DNA from: Sweltsa coloradensis
Lineage: Eukaryota; Arthropoda; Insecta; Plecoptera; Chloroperlidae
Reading direction: 5' to 3'
Assembly: GCA_024449915.1 (NCBI GenBank)
Contig: JAMZAV010000152.1
Span: forward strand, 186,001 to 250,000
DNA: 64,000 bases
Shown: piece after piece, positions 55,584 through 64,000 of the stretch
How positions within the stretch are numbered: the stretch's first letter is position 1
Layout: every line of letters starts with the position of its first letter
The notes under the pieces: model-generated
What the model was told of the DNA's origin: nothing
Databases searched by the model: none
The model's input: only the letters and a program-made list of their open reading frames with translations
Program-made: the position numbers and the translations under genes

Positions 55584-55604
55584 TGGACCGGCACCTCCAC
55601 CAAA
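55584..55604 (-). repeat. GGTGGAGGTGCCGGTCCA motif, copy 8
   Basis: Exact, followed by AAAA on the plus strand. Apart from the motif and A/T-rich words, the surroundings of the two copies differ. Confidence 0.85.
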
Positions 55605-56597
55605 ACTTTGAAATATTTTGTATTTATTTGTTTTATACTGTTTTTTGACATTTCTCATCACTAAAAAACAGTTATATGACTGAGGTCTAGAATTTAAATG
55701 TCAATTAAAATTTATCTGCCATTAGTCCTCCAGTAAATATTTACAAGGTTCTGATTGGTGGTTGCATAGTGAAAACAAGTTATTGTCAGTTAATTTTACT
55801 TTGCCACCTTTAATGGACATTGAAATACCGGACTGAGTGGGTGTAGACTCTAAATACGAATTGATTTATTTATGTATTTACTTATTTTTTTATTTACTCA
55901 CTACCTTGAAATATAGCCTGACATACTCCAGTCCTCAATCTAGGTATCTACACAACAAATGGAGCACTGCTTACCGTTGCCTACACTTCGCCACGGCTAC
56001 AAATAATAATATTATACAAAATTTATGTAATAGACAAAATTATAACTGTAGAGAAACGTTAACTATGAGCATGCAGGGATTTCAAAAAGGAACTCTATTG
56101 TACAATGTTCAGAGCTGCATTATTATCCGTTTTATGTATTTTGATATTTTATTTAACGTGTGTCTTGTCCTTTTTTCTTTTTCCATTGCGTTTATAAAAG
56201 GGCGAATTTACTAGGAAACATTTTGAATGTTCGAATTTTTTTTATCAAACGATACCGAATAAAAAAATCTTGTAAAACAGAAAAACACCCTATTTACAAT
56301 TCTCAGTAAAACCCTCTTTGTTGTTGGATTTCACAATCGAAAGGATTTCTCGTTTTTTTTACTTCGTTAACAATAGGAACTAAATTACGTGGGATTTATT
56401 GTATTTCCACGTGTAAATGATGATGGGATTTAAAAACAGCTAAGCTCCATCTTAAAACCATTTACACCATTACTTTCCCAATAATTGCCTGTGCACAATA
56501 CATTAAAAGAGAAAACCGTTGAAAACAAAAGCCATAGCACCTCCACCCCCTCTTATCAGCCGTCGATAAACTGACCATTACACGCACACGAACTTTC
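55605..56597. other. Non-coding, with a family B tail
   Basis: ACTGAGTGGGTGTAGACTC and TAAATACGAATTGATTTATT at 55832-55872 are the family B tail. The 125-residue frame at 55837 begins inside that tail and has no known motif, so it is not called. Confidence 0.5.
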
Positions 56598-56769
56598 CCC
56601 CCCCCCCCCCCTCTATAGAGACATAAAACTCGCTATCCAAATAACCCCATGGCCGTGTACGAACGTCCAATACTACACGGTGTTATCAACTGAGCTGCAT
56701 CGACTGCTAATAACATGTGTTACAGTTGAAACGACGAGCGCTGCACGCCTACATTAGAGTTGCTGCACG

Positions 56770-57126
56770 ATACACCATGGTCATCGAGTACCGCGAACCA
56801 TTGCCTTGTAGATCTACACCACGGTCATAGAGTACCGCGAGCCACTGCCTTGTAGATCTACACCACGGTCATAGAGTACCGCGAGCCACTGCCTTGTAGA
56901 TCTACACTACGGTCATAGAGTACCGCGAGCCACTGCCTTGTAGATCTACACCACGGTCATCGAGTACCGCGAGCCACTGCCTTGTAGATCTACACCACGG
57001 TCATAGAGTACCGCGAGCCACTGCCTTGTAGATCTACACCACGGTCATCGAGTACCGCGAGCCACTGCCTTGTAGATCTACACCACGGTCATCGAGTACC
57101 GCGAGCCACTGCCTTGTAGATCTATT
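56770..57126. repeat. 44-bp minisatellite, eight copies
   Basis: Each unit reads TAGATCTACACCACGGTCAT then (A/C)GAGTACCGCGAGCCACTG and CCTTG. Units differ mainly at one site, CATCG or CATAG, in the order C-A-A-A-C-A-C-C, and the first unit is the most diverged. GC-rich against its surroundings. It ends precisely where the next family A copy begins. Confidence 0.95.
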
Positions 57127-57127
57127 T

Positions 57128-57385
57128 TATGTAAGGGCGCGCCAACCGTGTTAGGTCATAATGCGATACTTTAAACTAGGGAATATGGGAAGGACCAGAA
57201 CTAGTCACGAGCAAGGGGAGGGAAAGGGGGGGGGGTGATCTCGTCGCCGGCCAATGCTCGCCTCTATTTCTGGGAGTAATTTACTCTCTTCTTTCTAGCT
57301 GATGTTTGCGAGATGGACTTCGTCTCTTTTCTCGACTTTACAATCAGCAGAGCCATGCTATGGGCCAAATTCTAACCATAGCCCA
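57128..57385 (+). repeat. Family A interspersed repeat, copy 7
   Basis: AAGGGCGCGCCAACCGTG, TAGGTCATAATGCGATAC, AGAACTAGTCACGAGC, then GATGTTTGCGAGATGGACTT and AATCAGCAGAGCCATGCTAT. The GTCGTC stretch is reduced to GTCGCCGGCC. Confidence 0.8.
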
Positions 57386-58264
57386 GATTGTTGTTTGTTG
57401 TTTTTTCTTTATAATGACGCCATGTTGTTTCTGCCCAACAGATAATTTATTATTTATTTACCTTTAACAACAGGTATATTCTCTACATAAGTCAGGTATG
57501 TAAATTTAAACAATTAAAAAATACGCTACAGTCATCTTAAAAACTTGCAAAACAAGAGTGTTTATCAGTGAAAATCAGTTATTGTAACTGAATAGGATAC
57601 ACATTAATAACAAAATCAATCAAAACGACTTCAAATCCAACATAGAAACCCTACTTGAAAAAAAATAAAAAAATAAAAAATAAAAAATAAATAAAATAAA
57701 ATAAAATAAAATAAAATAAATTAAAATAAAATAAAATAAAACAAAATAAAATAAAATAAATAAACAAGTGCTAAAATCTATGAATTTACCAGGCGGTGAA
57801 CTTATATTAAATCCAGTTCACGTTACTCGACTATGTCTAGTGCTCTAGCCTCCATTAGTGGACAACACGCACCGTCCATTACCAGTCACACGCACGTGGT
57901 AAAGTGGCCGGGGTTTGCTGCATAAGCTAAATATTTATAATCGTTGTTAGTTCTTTATTGAGAACATGACCGAATGGTTTGACAACCATCGCACAAGGTG
58001 TTATTAAACTATAGGCGTAACGATATAATTAGGAAGAAATAGACAGGTTTGGTTACAAAATACTGTCGACCGGAAATTACACCTTTAATAATGGAAATAA
58101 AACAATATTTGAATATGAATTAAATACGAAAAAAAGATAAAATAATATAATTGGCAAAAAAAATGACATTTTTTCTTGGAAGGTTCATTATAAGAGAGTA
58201 TAGGACATGCGTTTTAGGCAAATTGCTGTTCGCTTGGCCGACTGACACCACAGGTGTCCGAAAT
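57386..58264. repeat. AT-rich sequence with AAAAT microsatellite
   Basis: (AAAAT)n runs at about 57658-57765. Around 57560-57605 CAGTTATTGTAACTGAATAGG may be an inverse fragment of family Q. Nothing else is recognised. Confidence 0.5.
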
Positions 58265-58575
58265 TTAGCACATATGTCACAAATGTGGAAATAGGGCTCT
58301 GCGGTAACACATTTCTATATTTTGTTTTTAAATAATTTATAACAAAATAAATTAGTTTTCACGTGTTTTGATTTTGTTAAAAACTAAAAAATTGACTATA
58401 TTCGTGATTTCTTTCCGGCTGATTAAGACCAAATTTTTAAATCTATGACCGCAGGACCGTCCAATGTATGCTTCATTGACAATTTTGCAAAGTTTCATAT
58501 AAGTCGGATGCATCTTGGCAGAGCGAATAGCAATTTGATAAAATATGCCAAATGTGTCCCATTCCCCCCTTAAAG
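58265..58575 (+). repeat. Family M interspersed repeat, copy 2
   Basis: ATAGGGCTCTGCGGTAACAC, GATTTTGTTAAAAACT, TATTCGTGATTTCTTTCCGG, TATGCTTCATTGACAATTTT and GCAAAGTTTCATATAAGTCG follow the same order as the copy at 4538. The frame of that copy is not kept here. Confidence 0.65.
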
Positions 58576-58669
58576 GGATTGTAGACTAATGAATCAAAAA
58601 CAAAAACACATAGTTAAAGTTAAAAAACGTATAAAATACAAATTAAGTATTTGGTAAGTACTTTATTAC

Positions 58670-58970
58670 TTAATCGTGAGGGAGACAAGTTCCCAATATA
58701 AGCATCACTTGTCTGTCCGTCCATCTGTGCGTGTGTCACGTCTCACGACAAAAACCGAACATGACGTCCGATTGAATGCGTTTTTGGTGGCATTGCCTTC
58801 ATTAATGATGGACAGAATGATTTTGGTGACCCTGGGAGTAAGGAGGAGTGGCTAGCAACACAGAAAGTTTAAAAATTCAAAACCGTTACCTACACCATTA
58901 CATGTACGCGCGAACAGTCAAAGAACTATTATTGTGCTACGCCTACACGGCGCCGCCACCAAAGTAATTT
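58670..58970 (+). repeat. Family N repeat, copy 3
   Basis: CGTCTCACGACAAAAACCGA, ACATGACGTCCGATTGAATG and TGATGGACAGAATGATTTTG match the inverse of 11190..11430. It ends near CGGCGCCGCCACCAAAG, a variant of the recurrent CCGGCACCTCCACCAAA word. Confidence 0.65.
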
Positions 58971-59049
58971 ACGTGAGACGAATCAGTATAAAACTTAATA
59001 TATAAATAAATATATTCAAAACTTATTTAAATTTCAATTTCAATGTTAA

Positions 59050-59466
59050 GTGTGGCTCGTTGGTCTCGTGGGTGGTTAGCCTACCTGCTTCCAATGCAGA
59101 AGGTCTACGGTTTGATTCCCGCTAAAGTCAGAAGTTTTTTACACATCTGATTTGGACTTAAGTCCATCAATTCATGTCCAAATAATTTGTAAACGGTGAC
59201 TTTGGAGCCGTCCTAGCAACGAGGCACATAATAAATTTAAAGTTGTTCTGAATCGGCCTTGTTGATTCTGGCGTTGATCCGCGGGTGTTCGCACTGTCCA
59301 TACCACTGATTGCTATATTTCCTATTAAAAATATCGATCTTTTGGTTGGTTATCGCTCACTCGTCGATTGCGTCGGGGCCTACAGGGTTGGCTTGGTCGC
59401 TTTAGTTTACTGTCCCCCACTGAAAATCAGTTATGTGACTGAGTGGGTAGACTCTAAATACGGATT
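59050..59466 (+). repeat. Family B SINE, full length, subfamily I
   Basis: Head GTGTGGCTCGTTGGTCTCGT with B box GGTTTGATTCCCGC, body GTAAACGGTGACTTTGGAGC, ACTGTCCATACCACTGATTG and TCGTCGATTGCGTCGGGGC, tail GAGTGGGTAGACTCTAAATA. One of the cleanest copies. Confidence 0.92.
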
Positions 59467-60131
59467 TAAAAAAAAACACACATATTTTTTTCTTCGACGC
59501 TCTTTCTTTTGCGTACTCCCGACTTGCACAATATATTTATCATCTTGGTTATCTTAAATAAAGTAAAATAATTCCAAAGAAGGGAGCCCTCATCATTACC
59601 ACACTCCACATGACGTCATCTCCCCCACATCAAAGACCCCCTACAATCAAGAAAAACGAAACGCGGAAGAAAAAAAACACCACACGACTTATTTCTATAC
59701 CTGTAACCGTCGAAATCTGTCAACCCCAAAAACTACTTTACCCCCCCTTTAATATCCACTCATCGATTCCCTTTACTAAGGGTCTAGAATTTCTCCCTCT
59801 TTTCCTCAAGTATATTTTTTTTGTCGTTTTCGTTTATTTTGGACTCGTTCATATAAATGGATCGATCATTTAACTCTGAAAAGAATGTAATCCGAGCTCA
59901 CCATAGAAAACCTAGACCGAGATTAACGCAATCCATCATACGGAAAGTGCTTAATAGCCTTCACATTTGTTTACTTTTTAGGACGGTCGCTCAACCGCCT
60001 TGTTGTAGTGAAGACCACTGGAAAGCAATATTGTTTGGAGAACATTAAGGACAGTTGTAAGTTACGGCCAAAGTGAAGTTTGTAATAAGGGTGAACGAGA
60101 ATGTCGATCGAATAAATAAATAAATACATTG
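59467..60131. other. Non-coding, nothing recognised
   Basis: Frames at 59610 and 59857 show no known motif. Confidence 0.4.
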
Positions 60132-60532
60132 TATTTAGAGTCTACCCACTCAGTTATAAAATTGATTTTCAGTGGGGGACAGTAAACTAAAGCGACCAAG
60201 CCAACCCTGTAGGCCCCGACGCAATCGACGAGTGAGCGATAACCAACCAAAGATCGATATTTTTAATATGAAATATAACAATCAGTGGTATGCACAGTGC
60301 GAACACCCGCGGATCAGCGCCAGAATCAACAAAGCCGATTCAGAACAACTCTGAATTTATTATGTGCTTCGTTGCTAGGACGGCTCCAAAGTCACCGTTT
60401 ACAAACTCCTAAGACAAGAACTGGTGGATTCCAAATCAGAAGTTAAAAAACTTCTGACTTTGGCGGGAATCGAACCCTGGACCTTCTGCATTGGAAGCAG
60501 ATACGCTAACCACAAGACCAACGAGCCACACC
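60132..60532 (-). repeat. Family B SINE, full length, subfamily I
   Basis: Inverse tail TATTTAGAGTCTACCCACTC to head inverse ACCACAAGACCAACGAGCCA. Head carries GGAATCGAACCCTGGACC (B box inverse). Nearly identical to the copies at 59050 and 62786 over most of its length. Confidence 0.92.
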
Positions 60533-60595
60533 GGATAATTCCCGGATAATAACCGGATAATTTCGATATCGATATGATCGATATCTAAAACTAAA
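60533..60595. repeat. CCGGATAAT short repeat and GATATCGAT palindrome
   Basis: Three CCGGATAAT words in a row are followed by the self-complementary GATATCGATATGATCGATAT. Its nature is unknown; it directly abuts the 5' end of the SINE. Confidence 0.6.
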
Positions 60596-60744
60596 ATCAG
60601 TAAAACAAATTTTTTTTTGTAGACATTGACAAAACAATTTTTAAAAAAAAAATTAATAGAACAGGTAAATATTATTAGGTATTTAAAAAGTTTCACTTTT
60701 CTTCAATAAAAAAAAATTCTTTGCAATTCTTATAATTTTTTCAC

Positions 60745-60845
60745 CAATAGTCTTGCTTGCCTAGATGTAAAGCACCATACCGGGAGACCGGGGTTCTATA
60801 TCCCGCTGAGATAGACTTTTTAATGTCTGGTAGTTTAATTCAGTT
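60745..60845 (+). repeat. tRNA-like SINE fragment
   Basis: GCTTGCCTAGATGTAAAGCACC, then GGGAGACCGGGGTTCTATATCCCG and a GACTTTTTAATGTCTGG tail resemble a decayed tRNA-derived head. No cloverleaf could be drawn. Confidence 0.45.
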
Positions 60846-61214
60846 GACAAGACCTTATAACCATCATCCATACATTTACAAATCTTGACCGTTAACATCA
60901 CATACAACAAAGCAGACGTGTTTTTACAAACCTCTCTTTGCCCCCCACCCTCCACCCCTCTAAATTACCCCCACGACCGTAAATCGGAAAATCGCCCGCG
61001 TTGTCATTTGCTCGGCGTTTCTAGAAAGCTAAAAATAAAGTTTCCACTTCGTAAATTAACGGCGAAGAAAAGCCGATATTAATATCTGGGGTGTCGATGT
61101 CTCTCGCTGGGGTGGGAGATTTACTGGAGTTGGGACAATGTTATTAGCAGCCTGGACGGTGAGTTAGCCGGGTCATAACTCAGCGCGTCGTGGCTGAGCG
61201 TGTTTTAGTGCTAA
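60846..61214. other. Non-coding, nothing recognised
   Basis: No gene or repeat match is seen. Confidence 0.35.
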
Positions 61215-61711
61215 CTAGGCCGCTTCGCGAAAGTTTTTCCACTTGCGTTGATGGATGAGCTTTTATTTTTGAATATTTATGCCCAATGATTACGTTTTTA
61301 AGTGGGATCTCATTACTTTTTCTATAGTAACTTGATATTACTTGTTAATTATACACCTGTAAAAGGATTATATTATTATTTATTTCTATGAATTTTGACC
61401 AACTTTTTCTTACAAAAGGCACTACATCACCAAAATTTTTATGACAATGTAAAATATGAACGTTGTAGCCCGACCCGTTTGGTCAGAATCGTACCAAATA
61501 TCAGGAAAATATCGTATTAAAAACCGTGAAAAAATCGTATAAAAGTACGATTTCTATGAGAAATATTTTTTCAAATGTCTCTTAAATCATTATGCCGTTT
61601 GCCCGGTAGAGCGCGAACAAACACACAAAAATACAAAAAACAAAAATACAACAAAAAACATCCCAGCTATTTTTTAAAACTGAAATTGAAGTCTTTGCTT
61701 CGCTCATCCAA
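61215..61711 (-). mobile_element. Helentron-like element, family G, copy 2 with internal deletion
   Basis: On the minus strand it starts TTGGATGAGCGAAGCAAAG and ends ATCAACGCAAGTGG ... TTCGCGAAGCGGCCTAG followed by TT. Body blocks ATTTCTATGAATTTTGACC and ATCGTACTTT match the copy at 24553. About 240 bp of the middle is missing. The 3' hairpin (AACGC / GCGTT in copy 1) is changed here. Confidence 0.75.
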
Positions 61712-62162
61712 AAACACAAATCATTGGACTAATTTTATAAAATGTATTTAAATAAAAAGTAATACTTCGACTACCTTACAGGAATTATGCAGCCATTTGG
61801 AAGAATTTCTGTCCATTAATTAAAATTTTATTTCATACACCGACTGTCCAGTACGTAAATTTAATGTTCTGTTTTTTGATATTTTTATTTTTATCCATAC
61901 AAAACTTTTTCGTTAATAATTTGGTACTGGAAAACAGACACATTTATAACTATTTGGGAAATTTTGTCTTGACTTGATACATTGTTTGATAAAGAATCCT
62001 GTATAATAGTTGAAATATTACTTTCTATTTTAGTAAAAAGATTTATTTAATAGTGAATAGTCCAACGATTTGTATTTTTAACGATATTACCTGTTACATA
62101 GTTATTTTTTAAATTATTTTTTAGTTAAATTTTGTATTATTGAAGTTTAGTGCGTTGACAAA
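61712..62162. other. AT-rich sequence, nothing recognised
   Basis: No feature seen. Confidence 0.35.
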
Positions 62163-62744
62163 GATTTGAAAGTCAACGGAAAATGGCTAAAAGTTGGTTG
62201 GATGAAAGATGAACTTGAATAAAAAAGGAAAAAAATAACTTTTTTTTTGGACGGGACAAAAGCTCTATTTTGGCCATTATATGCAAATTTTGGGTCATTA
62301 CGGAAATGAATGTTTTGGATGCAATATTTAATTTTTAGCTATGATTTTTTTTATTGCTTCTACACACCTTTGTCTCTGGACTGAGTATAAGGGAAAAGAA
62401 TTTTCTGAAATAATGTTCGATGTACGATTTTTTTTTGTCACATGGTACAAAAAAGTTTTGAACCGGAACACGAAAAAAATCGTTCGTCAAAAGTTATTTC
62501 ATAAAATTAGTTTCCCTTGTACTCAGTCCAGAGACAAAGGTGTGTTGAAGCAATAAAAAAAATTATAGCTAAAAATTTAAATATTGCATCTAAAACATTC
62601 ATTTCCGTAATGACCCAAAATTTGCATATTTTGGCCAAAATAGAGCTTTTGTCCCGTCAAAAAAAAGTTATTTTTTTCCTTTTTTTATTAAAGTTCATCT
62701 TTCATCCAATCAACTTTTAGCCACTTTCCGTTGACTTTCAAATA
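62163..62744. repeat. Palindrome of about 580 bp (family L)
   Basis: The left arm AAAGTCAACGGAAAATGGCT, GGACGGGACAAAAGCTC, GGGTCATTACGGAAATGAAT and CTTTGTCTCTGGACTGAGTA is mirrored by the right arm with few differences. Even the central 120 bp shows degenerate inverted similarity (TTTTCTGAAATAA / TTATTTCATAAAA). No gene; the frames at 62341 and 62517 are two sides of the same stem. A half-copy is at 9225. Confidence 0.92.
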
Positions 62745-62785
62745 TCGGTAAGAGTGCTCTGGAATAGCCTTAATCATGATAAATT

Positions 62786-63183
62786 ATGGCTCGTTGGTCT
62801 TGTGGTTAGCGTCTCTGCTTCCAATGCAGAAGGTCCAGGGTTCGATTCCCGCTATAGGCAGAAGTTTTTCAACTTCTGATTTGGACTTCAGTCCATCCGT
62901 TCTTGGTTTAGGAATTTGTAAACGATGACTTTGGAGGGGCCGTCCTAGCAACGAGGCACATAATAAATTAAAAGGCCATGTTGATTCTGGCGTTGATCCG
63001 CGGGTGTTCGCATTGTCCATACCATTGATTGCTATATTTCCTATTAAAAATATTGATCTTTGGTTGGTTATCGCTTTTTCATCGATTGTGTCGGGGCCTA
63101 CAGGGTTGGCTTGGTCGTTTTGGTTTAAAGTTTCCCACTGAAAATCAGTTATATGACTGAGTGGGTAGACTCTACATACGAAA
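62786..63183 (+). repeat. Family B SINE, full length, subfamily I
   Basis: Head TGGCTCGTTGGTCTTGTGGT with B box GGTTCGATTCCCGC, the closest of all copies to a functional tRNA-Gly promoter, and a complete body and tail. A small insertion reads GGAGGGGCCGTCC. Confidence 0.92.
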
Positions 63184-63457
63184 TAATTAATTAATTTATA
63201 CACAAAAGGCAGTTTTCACGTACTCGTATCTTAAATCATAAGTAATCAGCGATCAGTATTTTAAACAGGAGTCACCTGATTGGCCAAGAATCACCCACAA
63301 ATGACGTCAGCATCGGCCAGATTGCTAGGCGTCAACCTTGATAACCGTTGAATAAAGAAAAGAAAATAAAATCGTATTTAGAGAATTTATGTTTTATGTT
63401 GTGGGCTCGACTGCACATTTCTCAACACTATCTCCACCAGATTAGATATAACGTGTC
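63184..63457. other. Non-coding, nothing recognised
   Basis: No feature seen. Confidence 0.35.
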
Positions 63458-63957
63458 CAGTGGCGTAACTACGGGGGGGAATGTGGTGCCTGTTCCCCAG
63501 ATTTAGTCAGAAGGGGGCGAAGGAGGGCACAATTTAGTGGCAATATTTTTTAACGACAATCTTCACAATTTTATATAATATCAACGAAATCTCGCTAAAT
63601 CTAGTGAAAATCCACTATGTTAAAATTGAAAAAATTTGAGCGCCCCAGACTGGCAATAGCTGGCGGACTCTCTCCCCCCCCCAGAAGCCCCATTGTACCA
63701 GGAAATATACTTATGTTTAATATTTAATACAATCCAGAAGTTAAAAAATCCATCCCGATCGGGGTTTGAACCCGAGTCTCCCACATTCCAGAACCCCGAT
63801 CGGGCTGTATTTTTTCAACTTCTGATTTGTATTAAATATTAACAATTCCACCTAAGAGAGTGTTTCCCGACGAATTAAATCGAGAAATACTTACGATTGT
63901 GATTACAAAAATGTTCGCCCCCCTCCCCCCAAAAAAACAAGGGCAGTTACGCCACAG
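63458..63957 (-). mobile_element. hAT-like element, family P copy 2, holding a nested family D repeat
   Basis: Ends CAGTGGCGTAACTACGGGGG and the inverse of CTGTGGCGTAACTGCCC, each followed inwards by G/C runs. Inner ACGACAATCTTCACAATTTT and ATATCAACGAAATC match family P copy 1 inverted. Flanks AACGTGTC and CGTAAGTA do not match, so the target duplication is absent or decayed. The family D repeat at 63715 lies inside. Confidence 0.75.
63715..63900 (-). repeat. Family D foldback with tRNA-like core
   Basis: TTAATATTTAATACAATCCA ... AAAAAATCCATCCCGATCGG is inverted at the other end as CCCCGATCGGGCTG ... TTGTATTAAATATTAA. Between them on the minus strand is GGGTTCAAACCCCGATC, a B-box-like word. 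The right flank GAGAGTGTTTCCCGACGAA and AAATCGAGAAATAC is shared with 44935. Confidence 0.8.
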
Positions 63958-64000
63958 CGTAAGTAATTTAGCATGCAACCAAGGTCTCTAAATCTTCAAA

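Noticed and set aside
55837..56214. 125-residue plus-strand frame
   Set aside because: It begins inside a SINE tail and has only AT-driven hydrophobic content; no family recognised.
56770..57126. CRISPR array
   Set aside because: Units are contiguous 44-bp repeats with no unique spacers, in a eukaryotic genome.
62788..62860. tRNA-Gly gene
   Set aside because: It is the head of a full-length family B SINE, continuous with the SINE body and repeated in the window.
62784..63203. 139-residue minus-strand frame
   Set aside because: It lies entirely within a family B SINE; the same partial frame appears in other copies and is a by-product of the SINE sequence.

Overview
This is a gene-poor, AT-rich, repeat-dense window from an animal genome. 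Two minus-strand exons form one conserved gene fragment. They match a cysteine-rich extracellular protein family that I know only from arthropods (motifs WFQSG, CYRCVVIHEKH, LQYKE, YCHSRDNL, CPFEGPFTFTYNRGHGDC, QACPDVHGTEST). An arthropod is therefore likely, probably an insect with a large genome; I cannot name the order or species. No operons, CRISPR arrays or intact tRNA genes are present.

Gene content: exon A (18746..18952) and exon B (2969..3220) lie on the minus strand and are separated by an intron of about 15.5 kb. Phases and splice sites agree, so they are consecutive coding exons of one transcript. 5' exons should lie above 18952 (possibly beyond 64000) and 3' exons below position 1, so much of the window is probably intronic. 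Just downstream of exon B (lower coordinates) are two decayed partial copies of it inside a TGACCT-rich degenerate array. Just upstream of it is a minisatellite whose 31-bp unit is itself a near-complete 3' splice site (CTAAC ... TTTGTTCCTAG), and the real acceptor is the first unit.

Repeats: the rest is a mosaic of transposable elements. They include: (i) a tRNA-Gly-like SINE (family B, about 400 bp, ten sizeable copies in two subfamilies); (ii) a second tRNA-like SINE (family C); (iii) a foldback repeat containing a tRNA-like promoter (family D); (iv) Helentron-like non-autonomous elements (families F and G: 5' TTGGATGAGCG, 3' hairpin then CCTAG), including a head-to-tail G+F pair inserted in a local tandem array with a natural empty site nearby; (v) hAT-like elements with 8-bp target duplications at 30.6 and 38.3 kb, and a related CAGTGGCGTA family; (vi) a TTAA-target MITE; (vii) several long palindromes, one of about 580 bp; (viii) a decayed LINE reverse-transcriptase tail; and (ix) several unclassified families (A, J, L, M, N, Q, R, T). 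An 18-bp motif, GGTGGAGGTGCCGGTCCA, recurs in otherwise unrelated repeats.

Layout: 0-3.8 kb exon B, its dead copies and the splice-site minisatellite; 4-12 kb SINE fragments and CA-rich minisatellites; 13-18 kb Helentron-like copies and the TTAA MITE; 18.7 kb exon A; 20-26 kb hAT element and the Helentron/H-repeat array; 30-32 kb tandem 296-bp units with hAT and SINE insertions, then the LINE tail; 33 kb purine tract; 35-50 kb SINEs, MITEs and palindromes; 50.5-55.1 kb a segment with abnormal homopolymer texture that looks like poorly corrected assembly and holds a 5S rRNA-like piece; 56.8-57.1 kb a 44-bp minisatellite; 58-64 kb SINEs, a Helentron-like copy, the large palindrome and a hAT element at the end. 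Labels A-T are local names coined here by comparing copies inside the window; coordinates of decayed repeats are approximate.
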